Source: a virus
IMG/VR virus record: IMGVR_UViG_3300005827_000082
Location: 1 to 24,407 of that record
DNA: 24,407 bases
Reading direction: 5' to 3' (one strand)
Below the pieces are notes generated by a model, which saw nothing but the letters and a program-made list of their open reading frames with translations, ran no database searches and had not been told where the DNA came from. Each line of letters opens with the position of its first letter. Position 1 is the first letter of the stretch. Positions 14,116 to 20,520 of the stretch are shown piece after piece. The position numbers and the translations under genes were made by a program.

Positions 14116-15619
14116 AGTCTTTCCATGTTTTAACTATTTCATCAGTGTTTTCTTGAATCCACTGTGACATATTCTCGTCTGTTACCTCTTTTGGAAGATC
14201 GTATTTCAAAACAATTGAATCATCAATCTTTTCATCTCTAACTATTGGAAGTTTTCCAGATTCTATTTGATTAACTAGCCATTTGTATCTTGGAGGGTTA
14301 GCCATACGCTCTCTATTAAGAACATTCTCACCAGTCCTACCAACCACAGGCCAAATGTTTATACATTTAGCGATGTTAGTATCATCAACTAAGATTCTAT
14401 AACCTAGTTTTAGTGCCATGTATCCGATAATAGTGTTATCGTATCCGATCCCAAAATCCAAACATTCCCAAAAACCATTGCACGCATCCAAAATAGTTCT
14501 AGGAATAGCTCCGTAATTAGCCTCGTAATCATAAGGATTTTCTGATTCTCTTATGCCTTGGTTCAAACATCTAGGGTTTGACCATGACTTTTTAGTCATT
14601 ATGTTAGTCTCACCATTCCACCAATCTTCTTTGTTATTCTTATCAGCTTCTATGGCGTTAAAGTATTCATCCACAGGGGCTATTATTGCATCCGGGTTGT
14701 GTAAGTGAAGTGAAACAAGTCTTTCAATGGCGTTAGGATCTAAAAGAATAAAGTCCTGTAGCCAGACAAGTAATTCACCCTTAGATTGTTTCCAGCCGAT
14801 GTTATTAGCTCTTACCAATCCACAAGGTCGTTTGTAAGTTCCTAAAGCTTTATCACCACGAATGTACTTAATGTCTAAGTTGTATTTCTCAGCGTATTTT
14901 TTGGCTATTTCTGTTCGATCTTCTTTGTAATCATCGACTATTACCCACTCAAAGTTTTTATATACCTGATGAGATAGATTCTCGGCCATTAGGTTCCACC
15001 ATCCAGTTCTTATCGTTGGTGTGATTATGCTAACAAGTGGGTAGTCTGATTCTTCTCTAAATACTAAGTCCCAAGAAGATGCAATTTTGTCCCACGAATA
15101 TGACTTAGCAAATTCAATACCTTTTTTAGATTCTGCTTCCCACAATTCTTTGTTACCCATCATCTCGAGCAAGGCTTTTAAATAGGCATCCTTGCCTTCT
15201 GGGGTATTAATATCAGCATCTACCTTGATACCTGAACCCACTGTTTCCTTTAAGGCTGCTTTACTCATAACTACAGGGACAATGCCATCAGACTGTGCTT
15301 CTATAGCCCCAATCATAAATATCTCATCAAAATAGGTTGGATACGCGAGTATGCCGTGTTCTTTCCTCATCTCTCTCAACTTATCTTGACCAACTTTACC
15401 ATAATGAGTTATTCCATCTTGTTGCATTAGCATTTCTACGGATTTCTTCCACTGTCTGCGTTCAGGGTTAGATTCAGCCATGATGTCGAAGTTACCCCAA
15501 CCGTAGCAAATTGAAAGCTCTGCATCAGGAAACACTTTTTTAATATCAGACCACATAAATAGAAGCATGTCTAAACCGCGATCGTACGAACTCTGCCACC
15601 AAAGTTTGTGTTGTTTCAT
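14108..15619 (-). CDS. GT4 C-terminal half fused to a GT2 glycosyltransferase
   Basis: 503 residues. Residues 1-185 are the C-terminal, donor-binding Rossmann half of a GT4 enzyme: QSSYDRGLDMLL, a GKVGQDKL helix, then AYPTYFDEIFMIGAIEAQ with the E99-x7-E107 motif. The protein begins where the N-terminal half, encoded at the end of the upstream gene, stops. From about residue 194 a GT2 domain follows: PLVSIITPTIRTGWWNLMAE, EWVIVDDYKEDRT, and VWLQDF (285-290) in the usual DXD position. The last 100 residues are unassigned and probably close the fold. Its ATG overlaps the previous stop by four bases. The two halves probably assemble, or a frameshift joins them. Product and sugar unknown. Confidence 0.85.
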   Translation of the reverse strand: MKQHKLWWQSSYDRGLDMLLFMWSDIKKVFPDAELSICYGWGNFDIMAESNPERRQWKKSVEMLMQQDGITHYGKVGQDKLREMRKEHGILAYPTYFDEIFMIGAIEAQSDGIVPVVMSKAALKETVGSGIKVDADINTPEGKDAYLKALLEMMGNKELWEAESKKGIEFAKSYSWDKIASSWDLVFREESDYPLVSIITPTIRTGWWNLMAENLSHQVYKNFEWVIVDDYKEDRTEIAKKYAEKYNLDIKYIRGDKALGTYKRPCGLVRANNIGWKQSKGELLVWLQDFILLDPNAIERLVSLHLHNPDAIIAPVDEYFNAIEADKNNKEDWWNGETNIMTKKSWSNPRCLNQGIRESENPYDYEANYGAIPRTILDACNGFWECLDFGIGYDNTIIGYMALKLGYRILVDDTNIAKCINIWPVVGRTGENVLNRERMANPPRYKWLVNQIESGKLPIVRDEKIDDSIVLKYDLPKEVTDENMSQWIQENTDEIVKTWKDYE

Positions 15620-17388
15620 AGTGTTATGCCATTACCAATAATCGCAAATTTAGAATCAGGAAGTTTAGTATCGCACTCTCTGTGAAAGTTAGACTTAACC
15701 ATAATCTTGTCAAACGCATTGATGTTTTTAGTAAAACTTTGAGAAACCCATAGGTCGTGAAGGTCGATCAGATGCTTCCTTGAGTTTATGCTGTTGGTAA
15801 GCATATTATGTCTCCAGGATATAAAAATATTAAAGAAGTCGCGCCTATTAAACATGTAGTAAGGCATATAAAGCACGTCGTTGATCTTTTTAACAGTTCC
15901 GCAGTCACAATACACGGTTACATGATATCCAAGCTTCGACCATTCCTCAGAAAGTTTAATCACAGCCGTCTCTGATCCCCCCACCCCTTTTTTAATTGAA
16001 TCACCGTCCCATTTAAATAAATGATTACTTCCAAAAGTAGCATAATAACAAATCTCTTTCTCTCCCCAAATTCTAGGTTCTTTATATTTGTTATATGCAC
16101 TAACCGCAAACGGTAGCATCTGCATCTCGTTAGGCAGTGAAGTACACAGTTTAGGAATTAAGTCTTTCTTGCCTATTGATTCGTAATATTTCATCAATTT
16201 ATGAGCATTTTCTGAAGCTATGTCTAGTTCTTTTTGATCGTATAAGAAGTCCTCAGCATTTTGATTCTCTGGGGTGGGATTAAACTTATTTACAAGCACA
16301 GATGCTTCGTAAGCCTTGCGAATATCTTTCTTGCCATGAAGATTGAACTGTAGCATCAGTTCAGCAGACAACATTTTTAATTCAAGAATGTTTGATGGTT
16401 GCGCAGTCACTCCGACAGGTAAACTTAAACCAACTTTCATCCAGTGCTCCATCGCGGAATAGTTTTTAAGGTTATAGTAGCAACGCGCTAAATAAAGATA
16501 TGACAGTGGGTTAGTAGGATACTCCTCTAGGGCTTTGTGAGCCATCTTGACGGCAGTTACGTTGTCCCCTAACTTACCGTACGCTGTAGTCATTAAGTGA
16601 TAGCAAACACCTCTCTCTTGATCCCATCCAGAACGCTGTAAGTATTCACGTCCCATGTCGATTAGTTTTAATAGTGTTTCTTTGTCCCAAGACTCACCAT
16701 AGATTTTCATTAAGTACAAAAGAGTCCTTGGGTCAGCTTGTCCACCGTTTGATCTTTCGTCTTGTAAATCAAGTTCTAATATTTCTCTATTCCTAGCCAT
16801 TCTGGGAGCCATGTCAGTGTTAAATCTGTCGGCTTCGCAGTGCATCCAAGCAACAGGATGTTCATCACTATAAACGATCACCGAATGTTTAGATTTAGTA
16901 CCGTCTAAAGGCATTGGAGATTCATGTAGTCTTTTGTGCCACAGAAAAGCTCCTGGTTTTAACAATCTCTCTCTTTCCTGAGTAACTTCAATATCAATTA
17001 GATTTTTAAGTGAAGGTTCACCACTAAATGTGCATGAATACCAGTAATCAAAAAATACAGCATCTAAACCTTGAGCGTAAGCCTTAGTTGCTATATCTCT
17101 AATTTTATCTGCTCCAACAATCAAATCATCCCCATCTGCCCATAAAATGTAAGTAGTGTCTTTGGGTACTCTATTAAAATTAAAATTCCTTTGTTCTGAG
17201 AAGTTCTTATTCCAGGGTAAATAAGAAAAGTCATAGCCCATTTCCTTACACCACCTTTTTGTCTTAACGTGTTTATGGTTAGCTGTGATATGAACCGTAT
17301 CTACAGCAGGAAGCATTGACTCAACTGCTTTTTTAAGATTCTTTAACTCCTCATCCCCCTTAGTAATTAAGCATCCTGCTATCTTCAT
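15616..17388 (-). CDS. GT2-TPR glycosyltransferase ending in the N-terminal half of a GT4 domain
   Basis: 590 residues. Residues 1-200 form a GT2 domain of the SunS/TPR-associated type: AGCLITKGDEELKNLKKAVE, then ILWADGDDL (81-89) with the D85-x-D87 metal motif. Residues about 220-400 are tandem helical repeats (HLMTTAYGKLGDNVTAVKMA, then YPTNPLSYLYLARCYYNLKN), TPR-like. From about 445 the protein enters a GT4 N-terminal half, with GVGGSETAVIKLSEEW near 468-483, and stops at FAIIGNGITL, just where the inter-domain linker and C-terminal half should begin. The missing half opens the next gene. The start codon overlaps the previous TAA (TAATG). Such multi-domain enzymes build or modify glycans; the acceptor is unknown. 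Confidence 0.85.
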   Translation of the reverse strand: MKIAGCLITKGDEELKNLKKAVESMLPAVDTVHITANHKHVKTKRWCKEMGYDFSYLPWNKNFSEQRNFNFNRVPKDTTYILWADGDDLIVGADKIRDIATKAYAQGLDAVFFDYWYSCTFSGEPSLKNLIDIEVTQERERLLKPGAFLWHKRLHESPMPLDGTKSKHSVIVYSDEHPVAWMHCEADRFNTDMAPRMARNREILELDLQDERSNGGQADPRTLLYLMKIYGESWDKETLLKLIDMGREYLQRSGWDQERGVCYHLMTTAYGKLGDNVTAVKMAHKALEEYPTNPLSYLYLARCYYNLKNYSAMEHWMKVGLSLPVGVTAQPSNILELKMLSAELMLQFNLHGKKDIRKAYEASVLVNKFNPTPENQNAEDFLYDQKELDIASENAHKLMKYYESIGKKDLIPKLCTSLPNEMQMLPFAVSAYNKYKEPRIWGEKEICYYATFGSNHLFKWDGDSIKKGVGGSETAVIKLSEEWSKLGYHVTVYCDCGTVKKINDVLYMPYYMFNRRDFFNIFISWRHNMLTNSINSRKHLIDLHDLWVSQSFTKNINAFDKIMVKSNFHRECDTKLPDSKFAIIGNGITL

Positions 17389-17813
17389 TATATTTTGTTA
17401 ACGTATCTAAAAATTGGATAAAGTTGTGCCATTTTCATTGCGTTATCTCTCTGACAAGCATCAAACTTAGGAAATATTTTTTTCATCATTTCGTATACAA
17501 GTCCAGGATAAACAACAATTGATCTTCCTGTCTTTTGGGCTACTTGCTCACTGATACTCATTTCTGCATTTAAGTGTTCAGTTCTTCTTTGAAACCAAGT
17601 CTGGTAATCAAGTGGAGCAAGATCTTGCCAGATTGAGATCATAATGGTCATTAACTTCTGTCCTGTTTCGCTTAGTGGATTTTCTGGCTTACCCAACAAC
17701 TCATAGATGTCAACGAGTGCTTTAGTAGCTGAGACTGCTTCACCAGGGACTTCATCGTATTCTTCACCGTTGATTTTTATCACTATGTATATTTTAGCAC
17801 TTTCGTTTTTCAT
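17388..17813 (-). CDS. Phage protein of unknown function after the capsid gene
   Basis: 141 residues from MKNESAKIYIVIKINGEEYD. The open frame extends upstream into the capsid gene, but that part would overlap the capsid C-terminus by 134 bases and read through the terminator, so the ATG at 17813 is preferred. The N-terminus is a beta hairpin (KIYIVIKINGEEYDEV), the rest helical (ATKALVDIYELL, then ETGQKLMTIMISIWQDLAPL). No enzyme motif or membrane segment is recognised. The order capsid, terminator, small protein suggests a head or tail assembly protein made in lower amounts than capsid, but this is context only. Its ATG lies two bases after the T-run of the terminator and there is no SD. 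Confidence 0.6.
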   Translation of the reverse strand: MKNESAKIYIVIKINGEEYDEVPGEAVSATKALVDIYELLGKPENPLSETGQKLMTIMISIWQDLAPLDYQTWFQRRTEHLNAEMSISEQVAQKTGRSIVVYPGLVYEMMKKIFPKFDACQRDNAMKMAQLYPIFRYVNKI

Positions 17814-17815
17814 AC

Positions 17816-17840
17816 AAAAAGGACCCCCGAATGGGAGTCC
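17816..17840 (-). terminator. Intrinsic terminator after the major capsid gene
   Basis: On the minus strand 17840-17821 reads GGACTCCC, loop ATTC, GGGGGTCC: an eight-pair stem with one G-U, followed by TTTTT (17820-17816). It sits 25 bases after the capsid stop and two bases before the next ATG. Partial termination here would keep capsid mRNA abundant while downstream genes receive less, as T7 does after its capsid gene. Confidence 0.88.
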
Positions 17841-17865
17841 AATTTTGTTTAGAACTAACAGCTCG

Positions 17866-18795
17866 TTAAAGAGTGTTGGCGTATCCAACGCGTTTAACAG
17901 AGGCTCGTTCGTCATAGGACACCATAGTGTGTTCTGAGACGTAAGCTCCTGATGTTCTGTCACCATCCTTAGCGGCTTCTTCCCAATGTGGCTCTCCACT
18001 ATTGACCAAGAAAGCTAATTCAAAGAGTTCTTCTCTAATGCCTAGAACCTGAAGTGTTCCGACACCTTTGACGATATCTTTGTGTGCAAGGATTTTAACG
18101 GTTTGTCCTACTTCTGAATCGTATACACGAACTTCAGATGTAAGTCTCTTGTCCTCAGCTTTGACATTGCGAGTAAGGTTGGTACCAAAGGTAGCAACTC
18201 TACGCTTAATGACTACTGGAGCCAAAAGGGTATCCATTACATATCCTGAACCAACTCTGTCGTATGAATCCTGAACCATGTCATTCAAAGATGTTTCTGT
18301 GAATGATGTCCCAGTAGCCATAAGGGTTACGTTGGTACTAATACATTGAGAAATACCACTCATACCTCTAGCAACTCCTGAAGAACCAGCGGCGTATGTG
18401 CCGTTGACGTTTGCATATTCCATCTGTGATTTAAGGCGTTTAAGTGCTCTCTCTTTTTCTTTACCGAGGGCATCTTCACCTGTAACCATAGCGATAGAAG
18501 CTTTGGTACGAGATAAGCGGACAGTCTCGCTCAAAATAATAGTTTTGTTGCTGGATCGAGTCTCAGCAGTTAAGTCACCGTAGGAAAAAGCAGCACCTTC
18601 AATCTGACCAGTTGCACTCGTAGCTCTTGCATCATAGTACAAGTTCCACTCATGGGTCTGTTGCATTGCGGGCGAACCCTTACCTAGGTTGGACATGAGG
18701 TAGTTATCCTCATTTGGCGAAACGTCACGGAGAATATCCAAAAGGGATTCTCTCATTTCGTTTGAGCCGTTGTATGTGTCTTTTCCGAAGGCCAT
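17866..18795 (-). CDS. Major capsid protein, SU10/DUF5309-like (HK97-fold family)
   Basis: 309 residues. The N-terminal layout (ESLLDILRDVSPNEDNYLMS, then TTHEWN-like QQTHEWNLYYDARA, then EGAAFSYGDLT) matches the SU10 major capsid family (PF17236), including the conserved 'T.EW..D' and 'EG' motifs. The middle (TLLAPVVIKRRVATFGTNLT) and C-terminal parts fit the axial and peripheral domains of an HK97-like subunit. The length is normal for the family. Several hundred copies would form the shell. It follows the scaffold-like gene with 155 bases of leader between, a promoter and a terminator of its own. No SD precedes the ATG; the leader just upstream is A-rich (TTATAAACAACAA). Confidence 0.88.
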   Translation of the reverse strand: MAFGKDTYNGSNEMRESLLDILRDVSPNEDNYLMSNLGKGSPAMQQTHEWNLYYDARATSATGQIEGAAFSYGDLTAETRSSNKTIILSETVRLSRTKASIAMVTGEDALGKEKERALKRLKSQMEYANVNGTYAAGSSGVARGMSGISQCISTNVTLMATGTSFTETSLNDMVQDSYDRVGSGYVMDTLLAPVVIKRRVATFGTNLTRNVKAEDKRLTSEVRVYDSEVGQTVKILAHKDIVKGVGTLQVLGIREELFELAFLVNSGEPHWEEAAKDGDRTSGAYVSEHTMVSYDERASVKRVGYANTL

Positions 18796-18849
18796 TTGTT
18801 GTTTATAAATAATATCGGCTTGGTTGTGTCGGAAAGAAGAATAGATTTC

Positions 18850-18882
18850 AAACTGCCCAGTTTATCGAGGGGGCACCGCTCG
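18850..18882 (-). promoter_or_regulatory. Tandem small hairpins in the capsid mRNA leader
   Basis: Two short inverted repeats, two bases apart: 18850-18863 (AAACT stem, four-base loop, AGTTT) and 18866-18882 (CGAG...CTCG with two further inner G-C pairs). They lie in the middle of the leader between the promoter and the ATG at 18795. A role in transcript stability or translation is inferred only. Confidence 0.35.
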
Positions 18883-18919
18883 CCTAATTTCTATTTCAAC
18901 TTAACTTTACCTTACGCAG

Positions 18920-18950
18920 ATATTACCTAAACAATACAGGAGGTTGTCAA
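18920..18950 (-). promoter_or_regulatory. Sigma70-like promoter for the major capsid gene
   Basis: A perfect -35 box TTGACA at 18950-18945 starts directly after the scaffold stop codon. A TAATAT -10-like box lies at 18925-18920, spacing 19, slightly long. Initiation near 18913 would give a leader of about 118 bases before the capsid ATG. Together with the terminator at 17816-17840 it defines a capsid-only transcript. Confidence 0.5.
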
Positions 18951-19826
18951 TTAATACCCTGAACGCTTCAATCTTTCAGCAAGTGAACCCTTGACATTGT
19001 GCAATGTCCCCTGCCTTAGAGTCTCAAAGTCGTGACCTGATACAGCAGTCCTAGTAGACTTAGGTACAGTTGCTTGAATTTGACTCTTTTGTTCGGCTTT
19101 CTTTAACGCTTCTTTTTTCTTCATAGGATTTATTAATATTTTGTGCCATTTACTAACAGCGTTGTAAATATCATTCTCACCCTTTGTGTATTGACTTACA
19201 AGTTCGTTTCTAACAGCGTCAAACAAAGTCTCATCAAATACTGGACCATTAGGATCTAGTTCAGGAAATTCTTTATGTATCTCGCGCATCTGTTGAGTTT
19301 CTTCAAAGTCACGCTTATCTGTCATCCTTCTCTCCTCGGCTTGTCTTGCTACTTGCTCGGCTCTTATGGCTCTTTCATTAGCTTGTCTAGTCATTTCAGC
19401 TAAGGCTTGAAGTTGTTTAGTGTCTACATATCCATCAGCATCGACTAGATTTACAAACTGTTCTTGTGTAGGTGGTAAGACTACAGGGGCTTGTGGAACG
19501 TAAGCGGGTTGTTCAGGTCTTAGACTTTCGACAACGCTCTTTCTTTTTATTTGTTGTTTAAGTTGTTTGTTTTCTTCTAAGACTTTATTAAAATTCTGTT
19601 TAGTTCTCTCGTTTTCTGTTTCAATTACAGGAGTTTCCTCTGTTTCTGTGGTTTCTTCCTCAGTTTCGACTTCTTCTTGTGCCTGCCAGCCCTCAGAATC
19701 GTCTGTAACGGCTTCTGGATCTGTTTGTGGCTCTGGTGTAGGCTCAGTTTCCTCTTTTTCAACAACATCATCATAAGGAGGGAGTTTTTTTAGTCTATTA
19801 ACGATAGCTGGATCAGTTGTTTCCAT
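18951..19826 (-). CDS. Capsid scaffold-like protein
   Basis: 291 residues. The N-terminal 75 residues are extremely acidic (Glu/Asp/Thr/Pro, for example EEVETEEETTETEETP). A coiled coil follows (about 72-98, QNFNKVLEENKQLKQQIKRK), then a Pro-rich linker, a second Ala/Glu/Arg-rich helix (about 145-170, ANERAIRAEQVARQAEERR) and a basic C-terminus (SLAERLKRSGY). Acidic and coiled-coil segments with a basic C-terminal capsid-binding tail are typical of phage scaffolds. Position immediately before the capsid gene supports this. No protease motif is seen. The ATG overlaps the upstream stop by 14 bases. Confidence 0.78.
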   Translation of the reverse strand: METTDPAIVNRLKKLPPYDDVVEKEETEPTPEPQTDPEAVTDDSEGWQAQEEVETEEETTETEETPVIETENERTKQNFNKVLEENKQLKQQIKRKSVVESLRPEQPAYVPQAPVVLPPTQEQFVNLVDADGYVDTKQLQALAEMTRQANERAIRAEQVARQAEERRMTDKRDFEETQQMREIHKEFPELDPNGPVFDETLFDAVRNELVSQYTKGENDIYNAVSKWHKILINPMKKKEALKKAEQKSQIQATVPKSTRTAVSGHDFETLRQGTLHNVKGSLAERLKRSGY

Positions 19827-20007
19827 TTTTTGTAAAATATTTATAAAGCTCTGCTAATCTAGTGCCTTGCCAAGCCGAACCACACGGACAACGTAACTCG
19901 CCACCAACAAAAACTACTTTTGAGTGGTTACATTTCTTCATGTTAATTTCAATGGTTTCTTCAAATGCGTCATATTTCTTTTTTTCTTCTGCATTATTTA
20001 TTTTCAT
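19813..20007 (-). CDS. Small zinc-ribbon-like protein, 64 aa
   Basis: Starts at MKINNAEEKKKYDAF; an earlier ATG at 20022 would add five residues, but the 20007 start gives the same 14-base overlap seen at the next two junctions. Cysteine/histidine residues CNH near 26-28 and CPC near 40-42 (ELRCPCGSAWQG) could hold one zinc. The N-terminal half is charged and helical. Function unknown; it lies just before the scaffold and might be a head-assembly accessory or a DNA/RNA-binding protein. Confidence 0.62.
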   Translation of the reverse strand: MKINNAEEKKKYDAFEETIEINMKKCNHSKVVFVGGELRCPCGSAWQGTRLAELYKYFTKNGNN

Positions 20008-20209
20008 CGTTAACATAGACATAAGGTACTCTACCGTAAGGAGTTTTTACACCCTCCCACGGTGTGTCACCTATTTTTCTAAATTCCCAAACAACTCCAT
20101 CTATCTTCTTATAAAACGACTTTATTTCCACGGTCTCTACTTCCTCACCTGGGGCATGGTCCAAGATGTCTAATAGTTTTCTTTTATAGTAAAAATTATT
20201 CCATTCCAT
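19994..20209 (-). CDS. Small protein of unknown function, 71 aa
   Basis: Starts at MEWNNFYYKRKLLDILDHAP. The frame is open for 19 more codons upstream, but an earlier start would overlap the preceding gene by 71 bases, so this ATG with a 14-base overlap is preferred. The protein has an N-terminal helix and then strands (EVETVEIKSFYKKIDGVVWE, then TPYGRVPYVYVND). The 'GVVWEFRKIGD' pattern suggests a small beta-barrel or Tudor/SH3-like fold, but no family is recognised. Confidence 0.58.
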   Translation of the reverse strand: MEWNNFYYKRKLLDILDHAPGEEVETVEIKSFYKKIDGVVWEFRKIGDTPWEGVKTPYGRVPYVYVNDENK

Positions 20210-20504
20210 AAGTCTTTTTAGGTGACGCGATTTGTTCTGCCATAGTCTTTGCCATAGATTCACCACCCTCGATCATGTTGAATAGCTCTTTGTAAGCCAT
20301 TGCGCGACCATATTGTTCTGTATATTGCTTGTGAAATTCTTTTGTTCCTTTAGCTTGTGTTGGATCAGGCCATTTATTTTGAAACGCCTCTTGAAGAATT
20401 GGTTTAAGATGGTTTTGATACTCAGGCAACTTACAAATCGCACCTAACGCAGCGTATCTATCTAAAATTATCTTCAGATTATCAGCTTTTACTTTTGCAT
20501 CCAT
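20196..20504 (-). CDS. Small helical phage protein after the portal, 102 aa
   Basis: Almost entirely predicted helical: MDAKVKADNLKIILDRYAAL, then QNHLKPILQEAFQNKW and EFHKQYTEQYGRAMAYKELF. There is no cysteine motif and no membrane segment. It begins 16 bases after the portal stop. Phages with this gene order often carry a small helical protein of unknown function between portal and scaffold. Function cannot be assigned. Confidence 0.7.
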   Translation of the reverse strand: MDAKVKADNLKIILDRYAALGAICKLPEYQNHLKPILQEAFQNKWPDPTQAKGTKEFHKQYTEQYGRAMAYKELFNMIEGGESMAKTMAEQIASPKKTYGME

Positions 20505-20520
20505 TAAAAACGATTATACA

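Noticed and set aside
17814-17999. Upstream in-frame extension of the 141-aa gene to 203 aa
   Set aside because: It would overlap the capsid C-terminus in another frame and translate through the terminator stem; the ATG at 17813 fits better.
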